A DNA stretch of 64,000 bases, taken from contig CACRSC010000081.1 in the NCBI GenBank assembly GCA_902651635.1, positions 1 through 64,000 of the forward strand, read 5' to 3'. Position 1 is the first letter of the stretch; each line of letters begins with the position of its first letter. The stretch comes from Mastigamoeba balamuthi (lineage: Eukaryota > Evosea > Mastigamoebida > Mastigamoebidae). The notes under the pieces are model-generated. The model had not been told where the DNA came from. It ran no database searches and saw nothing but the letters and a program-made list of their open reading frames with translations. Shown piece after piece: positions 32,947-43,732 of this stretch. The position numbers were made by a program, and so were the translations under genes.

Positions 32947-35900
32947 TCAACTGCTCAGCCCTTCCCACTTGCTCTGGTTGACCGTGAGATGCTCCAGCAT
33001 TCGCTGGGCGACGGCGGGGCAGACTGGGACGATGAGCTCCATCATGGGGCGGACGACGAACTTGATGAAGGCGAGCTGGCACTTGGGGGTGTCGGCGGTG
33101 GCCCTGTCCATGAAGGGGGAGACACGGAGGCCGAGGGCGCGCTCGGCGTCGCCCTGGGCGAAGAACTCGTCCATGACCCTGCGGGCCCAGCGGTGGCAGG
33201 CGGGCCAGGGGCGGGCGGGGTTGGAGACGTCCGAGGCCTTGATGAGCATCTGGAGGACCAGCAGCCTGTCCGCCTTGCTCGCGGGGTCCATCTTGCCCGC
33301 CGTCGTCCGCGTCGCGAACAGCGACGTCAGCTCCAGGTGCCGCGCCATGTCCGTCGCCAGGATCAGCTGCGCCACGCTCCTGTGCAGCTCGTACGTGTCC
33401 TCCCGCGTCAGCTTCCCCCGCACGAAGCTCCCCCGCTCCTGTCCCCCGCCGCCCTCCCTCTCCCTGTCCTCCTTGGTGCTGCTCCTGCCGCTCCCAAGCC
33501 CCAGCATCAGCCGCATGGACTCTGCGCTGTGCATGCTCTCGAGGACGCTGACGCCGTTGTACTGGACGTAGAGGGCGTCCATGGTGGCCTGCAGGAACGT
33601 GTTGTTGACGCCCCAGTGTCCGTAGTCGTGGCACGCTGCCGCGATCAGTGCAGCCAGCTTCTCCAGGGGCGTGAAGGGAATGCCCTTGCAGTCGCTTATC
33701 AGGGAGTGCATTGCTTGGACGACATCTGCGGCGTGCGCCGAGTTGTGGTAGGGGTTGTCTTTGTAGCCCCTCTCGACGGTCTTGAGGAACAGCTGCACAG
33801 CGTGTCTGTCGAAGCCGTACTCGGCGAACAGGCTGTTCTTCTCCAGGGCTGCCATCGTGACGACCTCGAGCAGCGAGACCCCCTTGGGCGGGGTGATGTC
33901 GCAGACGTCGCAGTCCCACGACTCGAACACGGGCGTCGCTCCCGCTGGCGTGGCGACGCTGACCAGGGCCACCGCGTTCTCGATCTCCTCGCTGTCTGGC
34001 AGAGTGACGACGCTGCTGCCCGACACGCTGCCCTTGGCCTCCTTGCCAGGGGGTATGTTGACGCTACTGCCCCCGGGCTCCAGCAGCAGTGTCGCCTCCG
34101 TGGACATAACCTCTGGCTTCTCCTTGTCGGTCAGCACTGAGATGAGGAAGGCGTCGACGTCTTTCTCGAGTTCTGTCCATTCGATGCAATCATCAAAATT
34201 TCACTTGATTCCAACTGTCTCACGTCATTATTCACAGTCACGATCCCTTCATCCCATTCCCCCCTCTCTCCCCCTGAGAAGAGAGGATTTTCGCACTTAG
34301 CTCTTGGAGCTTCTCTTTGAGGTTGGTGTCGGCCTTGAAGAGCTTGTTGGTCGCGATGAGGGCCATCACGCAGGCCACCTCCTCGCGCAGGTCTCGCCTG
34401 AGCTTGCCCTCCTTCTGGACCTTAATCAAGCTGCGTATGGCGTCCTCTGCCGGCAGCCCGATGACGTTTGATGTCGCCATCGACCCCAACTTCTCCTCGA
34501 GGGTCAGCACCTGCCTGCGGAGCATCCTGTGCATGAAAATCACCGCGACGATGAACAGTGCCGTCATGACGCCCACCGGCACTGCAATAGACGCCGCGAT
34601 CGTTGCAGCATACGACGACTCTGAATACACGAATTGAGTTGTATCAGAAAGATGGATGGGCAATAGGGGTGACGGACTGTCAGGGAAGGCGTCGCTGTAG
34701 CGAATGAAGAACCAGAGCTTCCAGCCGAGCTGCAGCGACTGGTGCATCGCGATGTAGCGCGTGCCGCGTATGGAGACCTCCCAGTAGGTCGAGGCCATGT
34801 CGCCCTGCTGCTTGGCAATGGCGTCGAGCTCGGGGTTGAGGCTCGTGAGGTTGCACGTGTAGTTGAAGCACGTCCCCCAGAGCTGGGCGATCGCCTCGTC
34901 CGAGGCCGCGATCAACTGTCCGCTGCTGTACGCCATCGCGCACACGAAGGGTACTGCGGTGGCGAGGGGGTTGTGGGTTGCAATTTAAATCGGTGCTTAT
35001 GCGAAACGAACTCGGGGAGACGACCGAGAGGTTGAGGAAGAACGACTTGGACGCCGACATAGGGAGGTTCGTGAAGAAGCCCCCCAGATACTCCCCGTCG
35101 CGGCTCCAGAGGGGGACGCCCACTGCAATCGCCATTGCTGCAATTCGGCGAGGTTAGTTGTGCGTCGAGGCTGAGATCCGGGGGCACGGACTCTTCCTGG
35201 GGGCCAAGTAGAAGGGCGGCGACCAGACGGGCTTGCGATCGAACACGTTGTTCCTCTTGGCCTCCACCATCGCCGTCACAAACCCACCCGGAGCCCTCGG
35301 CGTCCACGGCGTGGCGTTGACGCCGATGCCTACGTAAGAGAAATGGCCCGTAGAGACCGAGTATGGCCACAGCGTCCACACGCGGCCCCAGTCCCTGTGC
35401 TCCTCGCCGATGCCGCGGGTCCAGAGCCACCCCAGCGTGAACGGGTGGTCCGGAACCAGCGGACGCAGGATGGGGTCGAGAGTCTTGGTGATCCGCAGGC
35501 CCCACAGCGTGTCGCAGGCCCTCTCGCAGCCCATGCAGGGCTTCCCCGCCCGGACCCGCTCGGTCTTGTTGCAGAACTCCAGCCACTCGTCCCTGCACCA
35601 GCACCGCGGGTCGCCGAACTGCTTGAACGGCCCCACCAGCAGCGGGTCGGGGAGGGTCGTCAGGGCGTCGGTGGACAGCCAGAACTGGAGGTTGGGGCGT
35701 GTCAGGAGCAGGCAGGAGGGGGCGGGACAGCAGGGGAGGGAGAAGGAGGGAGGGAGGAGACCTCAGTGGTCCTGTTGGGGTTGAGGTCGACGAGGAGCGG
35801 GTAGGGCCCGTCGCGGTACGTGAGGTCTGTGAGGTGGGCCTCCGGGACGACGCTCAGCGCGACGGCCTGCTCCGCCTGGCGCCCCACGAGCGATACGGCC

Positions 35901-36309
35901 TGCAGAGAGGCACACACAGGCGCACACAGGCGCACACAGGCGCACACAGGCGCACAGGGGGTCAGAAAGTCCATTTCGCCTACCCGCCCCCTCGGGCCTG
36001 TGGGGGCCCCCTGCAGTGCTCACCGACTCAATCGAGTAGTAGATGTTGTCCACGAGGGTGGTGCATCGCAGGATCGTGGACTCCATGACATCCAGGTGCC
36101 TGTGCCAGCAGGCGCCGTGGAGCCCAAGACCACGGGCGGGGGAAAGACAGAGAGAGAGGAGGAGAGAGCGAAGTCAGTGCAGGAACGACGGGCGGGCGGG
36201 CGGCGAGGAGAGCGACGGCGCCACGTCGGACGCACAGTGCGCGGGCAGCCCCGGCGCAGAGGAGGAGGGCAGAGGCAGCGCCTGCCCAGAGGCAGAGGCG
36301 GGGGCTCAT
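32947..36309 (-). CDS. receptor-type class I phosphodiesterase, copy 2
   Basis: A complete eight-exon gene: 36309-36236, 36099-36024, 35899-35762, 35684-35192, 35137-35012, 34953-34678, 34620-34297, 34172-32947; 910 aa. N-terminal signal/TM (about 5-25). The ectodomain is about 26-394: DPRCWCRDEW, CMGCERACDTLWGLR, PWTPRAPGGFVTAMVE and LWSRDGEYLGGFFTNLPMSA. TM2 is about 404-427 (IAVPVGVMTALFIVAVIFMH). The cytoplasmic linker (about 428-585) has LPAEDAIRSL and LEKDVDAFLISVL. The catalytic domain is about 590-890 with all metal ligands: HNSAHAADVVQ, HDYGHWGVNN, ATDMARH, KASDVSNPARP; Gln in TPKCQLAFI. From about 33620 down to 33020 the DNA is nearly identical to the other copies. About 490 bp (35396-35890), introns included, is almost identical to copy 4. 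Confidence 0.92.
35911..35958 (+). repeat. 10-bp tandem repeat in a PDE copy 2 intron
   Basis: cgcacacagg repeated about five times inside the intron between exons 2 and 3 (35900-36023). It is absent from the other copies, so it arose recently. Confidence 0.85.
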
Positions 36310-36707
36310 CTCAGCGGGCGGGGTTTATGCAAAAAGAGCCTCTGGGGCTCCTTTCTTGTTCTTGTTGACCAGAAAGAGCAGCTGTCCGAGAAGCGCGGAA
36401 ATGCTCCGGAATTCGGCCGCGGATTGGTGTGCGCCGGCCGCGGGGGCGGGAGGGCGTCAATAGGGCCCCTCTGCGAGCGCGGAGACAGCTGTTGTGCGCC
36501 CGGGAGCGCGGCGCAGCCCATCAGGCCAGAACCGGTACACCGCAGACCGAGTCTCAAGGAAGATACACAGAAAGGCACTTTTCTCTTCGGTCGGCAAAAT
36601 GCCAGAAACCGCGTCCGCTCAGTCCACCTAACCCGTTCCCGCCCATCTGTTCCGGAATTATTCCGATTTACGATGCCTTTCTTACACATCCGTTCTCCAC
36701 TCAGACC
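36310..36707. other. 5' flank of PDE copy 2, ending at a single-N join
   Basis: 398 bp with no gene. The N at 36708 joins it to the middle of copy 3's catalytic exon, so sequence is missing here. Confidence 0.6.
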
Positions 36708-36708
36708 N

Positions 36709-38666
36709 GCCGTAGTCGTGGCACGCTGCTGCCACCAGCGCTGCCAGCTTCTCCAGCGGCGTGAACTCGAAAGCAATGCAGTCAGAGAGGAGCGCATGCA
36801 TGGCCTGGACGACGTCGGCTGCGTGGGTGGCGTTGTGATAGGGGTTTTCCTTGTAGCCCTTCTCCACAGCACGCAGGAACTGCTGCACATCTTGCTTGTC
36901 CAGCATGAAGGAGCTGAGCAGATTGTGGCGGTCGAATGCGGCCATCGTCACTGTCTGGAGCAGCGACACACCCGCCGGCAGGCTGACATCCGACACATCA
37001 AAGTCCCACGAGTCAAACACTGCTGCCGTTCCTGCTGGGGTCGAGATGCTCAGCATCTGCACCGCACTCTCCTCTGTCTTTTGAACTTCCGGAGGAGGCT
37101 CAGTGGCTTCCTGGGCACGAACTTCCGGGTTGCTGGCGTCTTCCCTCCTCGGCTCCTGCGCGCTACTGTTTGAAAGCACATCGGGCTGCTCCTTTTCTGT
37201 CAGCACCGAAAGCAAGAATGCTCCCACGTCCTTTTCAAGCTCTGTGGGGGGTAAGACGGAGTGCGGCCGCTGGGCACGCGCGCACTTAGTTTTTGGAGTT
37301 TGTCTCTAAGGTCCGAGTCGGCCTTGAAGAGTTTGTTGGTGGCAATGAGCGCCATCACACAGGCCACCTCCTCTCGGAGGTCTCGGTTGAGCTTTCCCTC
37401 CTTCTGGACCCTGATAAGGCTGCGGATGGCGTCCTCTGCGGGCAGCCCGATGACGTTGGATGTCGCCATCGAATGCAGCCGGCCTTCCAGCAGTCTGACC
37501 TGCTTGCGCAGTCGCCGGTGGACAAAGACGACCACAGCAATGAATGCCAATGATACAACGACGACGGGGACGACCACGCCAACCGCAATCGTCTTTGCGA
37601 CAGCCTCCTCTGCTACATTCATTTGTTAGAACAACGAAGTTGACTGGTGGACATTACTCTTTGGGAAGGCATCGCTATGGCGGACAAAGAACCACAGCCT
37701 CCACCCCAACTGCAGCTCCTGGTGCATCACGATGTACAGCACGCCACTGATGGGGACGTGCCAGAACGTGGACGGGCTCTCCGGGACATTCTGGGCGATG
37801 GTGTCGAGCTGCTGGTTGAGGCTCGTGAGGATGCACATGTCGTGGGGGCACGAGCCCCAGAGCCCTCTGATCGCCTCTTCAGAAGCCGCGACCACTTGTC
37901 CGTTCCTGTACGCAAGCACGCTCTTGAACGGGACTGCCAGTCTCCGCACATGAGAAGAATGAAATGGAGGTATTATGACAGCAGCTTACTCGGGGAGACG
38001 ACCGAGAGGTTGAGGAAGAACGACTTGGACGCCGACATGGGGAGGTCCGTGAAGAAGCCCCCCAAGTACTCCCCGTCACGGCTCCAAATGGGCACGCCCA
38101 CGGCGATCGCCATCGCTGCACGGGGGCTGTGTCAGGTGCGTGCCGGCTTTTTGTGGTTTGTACTCGGACTCACTCTTCCTGGGGGCCAAATAGAACGGCG
38201 CAGACCACACGGGCTCGCGGTCAAAAGTGCTGTTCCTCTTGGCCTCCACCATCGCCGTCACAAACCCGCCCTTCTCATCTGGTGTCCACGGCGTTGCGTT
38301 GGCGCCGAACCCGGCGAATGAGTACATTCCGGTGGTGGCCGTGTAGGGCCACAGCGTCCACACGCGGCCCCAGTCCCTGTGCTCCTCGCCAATGCCGCGG
38401 GTCCAGAGCCACCCCAGCGTGAACGGGTGGTCCGGCACCAGCGGGCGCAGGATGGGGTCGAGCGTCTTGGTGATCCGCAGGCCCCACAGCGTGTCGCAGG
38501 CCCTCTCGCAGCCCATGCAGGGCTTCCCCGCCCGGACCCGCTCGGTCTTGTTGCAGAACTCCAGCCACTCGTACCTGCACCAGCACCGCGGGTCGCCAAA
38601 CTTCTTGAACGGCCCCACCAGCAGGGGGTCGGGGTCGGTCGTCAGGGCGTCGGTGGACAGCCAGAA
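36709..38666 (-). CDS. receptor-type phosphodiesterase, copy 3, cut at both ends by assembly joins
   Basis: Exons present: 38666-38174, 38115-37990, 37933-37658, 37618-37286, 37241-36709. These code for the Cys-rich ectodomain from FWLSTDALTT on, TM2 (VGVVVPVVVVSLAFIAVVVF), the linker and the start of the catalytic domain to CHDYG. Missing: exons 1-3, beyond the N at 38692, and the whole catalytic domain after HDYG, beyond the N at 36708. The exon lengths (493, 126, 276, 333) match other copies, so what remains is intact, and I read the losses as assembly breaks, not gene decay. The linker and exon 5-7 sequences are closest to copy 4. HNATHAADVVQ is present. Confidence 0.85.
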
Positions 38667-38692
38667 CTGGAGGTGGGGGCGTGTCAGGAGCN

Positions 38693-41211
38693 GAACGTGT
38701 TGTTGACGCCCCAGTGCCCGTAGTCGTGGCACGCTGCCGCCACCAGTGCTGCAAGCTTCTCCAGGGGCGTAAACTCGAAAGCAACACAGTCAGAGAGGAG
38801 CGCGTGCATGCCCTGGACGACGTCAGCTGCGTGCGCTGAGTTGTGGTAGGGGTTGTCCTTGTAGCCCTTCTCCACGGCACGCAGGAACTGCTGCACATCT
38901 TGCTTGTCCAGCGAGAAGGAGCTGAGCAGATTGTGCCGGTCGAGTGCGGCCATCGTCACTGTCTGGAGCAGCGACACTCCCGCAGGCAGGCTGACATCCG
39001 ACACATCAAAGTCCCACGAGTCAAACACCGCTGCTGTTCCTGCTGAGGTCGAAATGCTCAGCATCTGCAGCGGGCTCTCCTCTATCTGATGAACGTCCGG
39101 GGGAGGCTCGGTGGCTTCCTGGGCCCGAACTTCGGGGTTGCTGGCATCTTCCCTCTGTGGCTCCTGCACGCTACTGGTTGAAAGCACATCGGGCTGCTCC
39201 TTCTCTGTCAGAACCGAGAGTAGGAACGCTCCCACGTCCTTTTCAAGCTCTGCAGGCTGTCAGACAGAGTGCGGCCGCTGGGCACGCGCACTTAGTTTTT
39301 GGAGTTTGACTCTCAGGTCCGAGTCGGCCTTGAAGAGCTTGTTCGTGGCGATGAGCGCCATCACGCAGGCCACCTCCTCGCGCAAGTCTCGGTTGAGCTT
39401 GCCCTCCTTTTGGACCCTGATAAGGCTGCGGATGGCGTCCTCAGCGGGCAGCCCTATGACGTTGGATGTAGCCATCGAATGCAGCCGGCCTTCCAGCAGT
39501 CTGACCTGCTTGCGCAGTCGCCGGTGGACGAAGACGACCACAGCAATGAATGCCAATGATATAACGACGACGGGGACGACCACACCAACCGCAATGGTCG
39601 CTGCGACTGCCTCCTCTGCTACATTCGATTATGTGAGCACAACACAGTGATCTGGGGGGACAGTACTCTTGGGGAAGGCATCGCTATAACGGACGAAGAA
39701 CCACAGCTTCCACCCCAACTGCAGCTCCTGGTGCATCACGATGTACAGCACGCCACCGATGGGGACGTGCCAGAACGTGGACGGGCTCTCGGGGGCATTC
39801 TGGGCGATGGTGTCGAGTTGCTTGTTGAGGCTCGTGAGGTTGCACATGTCTTGGGGGCACGAGCCCCAGAGCTCCCTGATCGCTTCTTCAGAAGCCGCGA
39901 CCACCTGTCCATTCTTGTACGCCAGTACGCTCTTGAAAGGGACTGCCAGCCTCCATAGATCAGAATTGAAATCAAAGTCGAAAAGTGGCAGCAGCTCACT
40001 CGGGGAGACGATCGAGAGGTTGAGGAAGAACGACTTGGACGCCGACATGGGAAGGTCCGTGAAGAAGCCCCCCAAGTACTCCCCGTCGCGGCTCCAGATG
40101 GGCACGCCCACGGCGATCGCCATCGCTGCCCGCGGGCTCTGTTAGGCGTCTGTCTGAATACTGCGCAAGGGCTGGGGCTCACTCTTCCTGGGGGCTAAAT
40201 AGAACGGCGCAGACCACACGGGCTCGCGGTCGAACGTGCTGTTCCTCTTGGCCTCCACCATCGCCGTCACAAACCCGCCCTTCTCATCGGAATTCCACGG
40301 AGTGGCGTTGGCGCCGCGCCCGGCGTACGAGAACATCCCGGTGGCGGCTGTGTAGGGCCACAGCGTCCACGCTCGGGCCCACTCCCTGTGGTCCTCGCCG
40401 ATGCCGCGGGTCCAGAGCCACCCCAGCGTGAACGGGTGGTCCGGAACCAGCGGACGCAGGATGGGGTCGAGAGTCTTGGTGATCCGCAGGCCCCACAGCG
40501 TGTCGCAGGCCCTCTCGCAGCCCATGCAGGGCTTCCCCGCCCGGACCCGCTCGGTCTTGTTGCAGAACTCCAGCCACTCGTCCCTGCACCAGCACCGCGG
40601 GTCGCCGAACTGCTTGAACGGCCCCACCAGCAGCGGGTCGGGGAGGGTCGTCAGGGCGTCGGTGGACAGCCAGAACTGGAGGTTGGGGCGTGTCAGGAGC
40701 AGGCAGGAGGGGGCGGGACAGCAGGGGAGGGAGAGGGAGGGAGGGAGGGGACCTCAGTGGTCCTGTTGGGGTTGAGGTCGACGAGGAGCGGGTAGGGCCC
40801 GTCGCGGTACGTGAGGTCTGTGAGGTGGGCCTCCGGGACGACGCTCAGCGCGACGGCCTGCTCCGCCTGGCGCCCCACGAGCGACACAGCCTGTGACCCC
40901 GCCCCCCGTTTCGATTCCGTCTCAGGGGATTTACCAACCAATGACATCGCGGGTGCTGGCAGGGATGACTGCTCGCACAGACTCTATCGCGGAGTAGATG
41001 TGGTCCACGACGGCGGTTGCGCGGAGGATCGTGGACTCCATGATCTTCAGGTCTCTGCGAGATTCGCAGTTTTGTCGGCGCGTCGACCGTGCGACTGTCA
41101 CGAGGCAGCGCGGAAGGGCGGGGGGCACGAGAGGGCGTCGCACTCTGCACTGGCAGCACAGGCGATGCAGAGCAAGGCTACGGCGCTGGCAGCCAACGAG
41201 ACTATCCTCAT
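38693..41211 (-). CDS. receptor-type phosphodiesterase, copy 4, catalytic 3' half missing
   Basis: Exons: 41211-41144, 41054-40979, 40890-40753, 40675-40183, 40125-40000, 39942-39667, 39615-39292, 39249-38693. The N-terminus (MRIVSLAASAVALLCIACAA) is a good signal/TM segment. The ectodomain carries DPRCWCRDEW, CMGCERACDTLWGLR and IWSRDGEYLGGFFTDLPMSA. TM2 and linker are almost the same as copy 3 (LPAEDAIRSLIRVQKEGKL). The catalytic exon stops at HWGVNNTF where the N at 38692 joins it to copy 3's exon 4. Up to that point metal-binding HNSAHAADVVQ and HDYGHWGVNN are present. The region 40396-40885 is almost identical to 35396-35890 of copy 2, introns included. Confidence 0.87.
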
Positions 41212-41479
41212 AATGCGATCGGTGCTTTGGTCTTTCTTCTTAGATGCGCAGGATTTCGCCACCTACCCGAAAGAGCAACGCCGCCTCCGACGGAAATGCA
41301 GGACGGCACTCCTGCGGCATCGTCACTCGGTCCCCAGCGCAAAGAACAAATAGAGCATTTGGACGGGGTCACACCGAAACTCTACCGCAGGAGACCTACG
41401 TCAACTGGATGTACACGTTACGCGAATTACTCTCTTCCGCATGTTAGAACGGTCAATCAGTAAATGAAATAAGTGTCAT

Positions 41480-43385
41480 TCATTGATTGGTTTCCCAACT
41501 CCGCGCATTTGCAGTCAGATTGGCAAGCATGGACTGGGCGACGGAGGGGCAGAGGGGCAGGATGAGCTCCATCATGGGGCGGACGACGAACTTGATGAAG
41601 GCGAGCTGGCACTTGGGGGTGTCTGCGGTGGCCCTGTCCATGAAGGGGGAGACACGGAGGCCGAGGGCGCGCTCGGCGTCGCCCTGGGCGAAGAACTCGT
41701 CCATGACCCTGCGGGCCCAGCGGTGGCAGGCGGGCCAGGGGCGGGCGGGGTTGGAGACGTCCGAGGCCTTGATGAGCATCTGGAGGACCAGCAGCCTGTC
41801 CNCCGCCTGTGTGCTGTGTGTTGGGCCTGTACCTTTCGGGAAGGCGTCTCTGGAGAGAATGAAGAACCACAGCTTCCACCCCAGCTCCAGATTCTGGTGC
41901 ATCACGATGTAATCATCGCCCTTGATTCGGACCTCCCAGAACGTGGACGCTGTGGGCGACACCTGGTCCGCGATGGCCTCCATCGATGGGCTCAGACTCG
42001 ACAGATTGCAAGCCTTCTTGTTGCACGACCCCCACAGCTGCTCTACGGCCTCGTCGGACGCAGCGACCACCTCCCCACTGCTGTAAGCCAGCACACTAAC
42101 GAAGGGGACTGGAGGCACACACCATGAGCAGCTGGGTGATGTGAGTGGATGGCTTACTCGGGGAGACGAAGGAGAGATTGAGGAAGAACGACTTGGACGC
42201 CGACATGGGCAACGTGCTAAAGAAGCCTCCGAGGTATTCGCCATCCCTGCTCCAGATGGGAACGCCCACAGTGATAGCTGCCGCTGAGCAAACGAGTAAG
42301 TTATGAGCCCGGCTGAGGCTAATACAATGAGATCCTCACTCTTTCTCGGAGCCAGCCAGTAGGGCGGTGTCCACAGGGGCTCCCTGAAGAACTTGTCGTT
42401 CTTCTTGGACTCGACCATAGCTGACATGACTCCGCCCTTTGCACTCGGAGTGTAGGGCGTGACATTGACGCCCATTCTGACATAAGAGAATATCCCTGTT
42501 GCAGCAGATCCGGGCTGCAGGCTCCACACACGACCCCAGTCCCTGTGCTCCTCCCCGACGCCGCGCGCCCAGTACCACCCGAGCGTGAACGGGTGCGTTG
42601 GTATGAGAGGGCGCAGAATGGGGTCGAGCATCTTCGTGACTCGCATGCCCCACAGAGTTTCACAGGCCCTCTCGCAGCTGATGCACGACCTCCCTGCTCG
42701 CGCTGACACCGATTTGTTGCAGAACGCGATCCATTCGTCCTCGCACCAGCACCGCGGGTTCCCGAACTGCTCGAATGACTGGTCAAGCAGCGGGTCCGGG
42801 TCGGATGTCAGGGCGTCGGCCGACACCCAAAACTGGATGGTAGTGATAATTCAGTCCTCATAATCGAAGAAAAAGCCGAGTGCTCGCGGACCTCTGTCGT
42901 GCGATTCGGGCTGAAGTCCACGAGGAGCGGGTACGCCCCCGCGTAGTACGTCAGGTCCGTGAGGTGAAGGTCTGGCAGGAGCCCCATCGTGGCAATGTTC
43001 TCCGCCTGCCTGGCGACCAGAGCCACCGCCTGCAGGAAAAGAGCCAATGCTCCTAATTGAGAAGAGGAAAAGACCGATGACAATCCACTCATTTTTGTCC
43101 ACCGCACGGGGCAGGCCTGTACGACACCACAGGCGAGGTGGATGGGCCGGAGGGAAGAGGGTAGGGTGGCGGGAGGGGCAGTGAGGCACCGATTCGACGG
43201 CGGAGTAGATCTGGTTGACTGTTGTGGTGGTCCGGAGAATTGTTGCCTCCATAACCGCGAGGTCCCTGTTAGGATACGCGTCAGAACGCAGCCTGCAAGT
43301 CGGCAAGTGAGCGGAACCTCGCGTGTGCGATGAGCAGCTGCGCGAGAAGCGCTGCAAGGACGACAGAGCAAGAGCACTGCCTCAT
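41480..43385 (-). CDS. receptor-type phosphodiesterase, copy 5, middle missing at an N join
   Basis: Exons: 43385-43318, 43265-43190, 43029-42892, 42832-42340, 42283-42158, 42108-41833; then the N at 41802, and catalytic-exon end 41801-41480. The N-terminus MRQCSCSVVLAALLAQLLIA is a signal/TM segment. The ectodomain has NPRCWCEDEW, CISCERACETLWGMR, and a full Cache-like pair. The TM2 exon, the linker and the first half of the catalytic domain are absent; the C-terminal catalytic part (RLLVLQMLIKASDVSNPARP on) is present with the Gln of TPKCQLAFI. The open frame across the N is accidental. Ectodomain sequence is closest to copy 6. Confidence 0.83.
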
Positions 43386-43732
43386 TTGTGGCTAGCTGGC
43401 TATTTTTGAAGTGGTTATTGAACGATTCCGTGTGAGGAATCTCTTGGTGGCATTGTTCATTCTGGTTTGGTCGAGTATGTAAAAGCTGTTTCACCTCAAG
43501 GCTTCAACCCAAATGCACCCTTGATTTCTGTCACGAGGCAGATAGATTGTCCTTGACTGAGGCGGGGCGACCGTAAGACTAAAAATTCCAGGAAAATCAG
43601 AAACAAGATCAGGCTACGACACCCAACGATTAACAAAATGTACATCATTTGTGTTTCATTCCATTATCACACCTCTTCCTCGGCACGGCATTTTTGCAGC
43701 ATAATCTACTTAATCTTGTAAATGTTGAATAA
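43386..43732. other. intergenic, PDE copies 5 and 6
   Basis: 347 bp, AT-richer than the genes. Nothing coding is seen. Confidence 0.6.
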
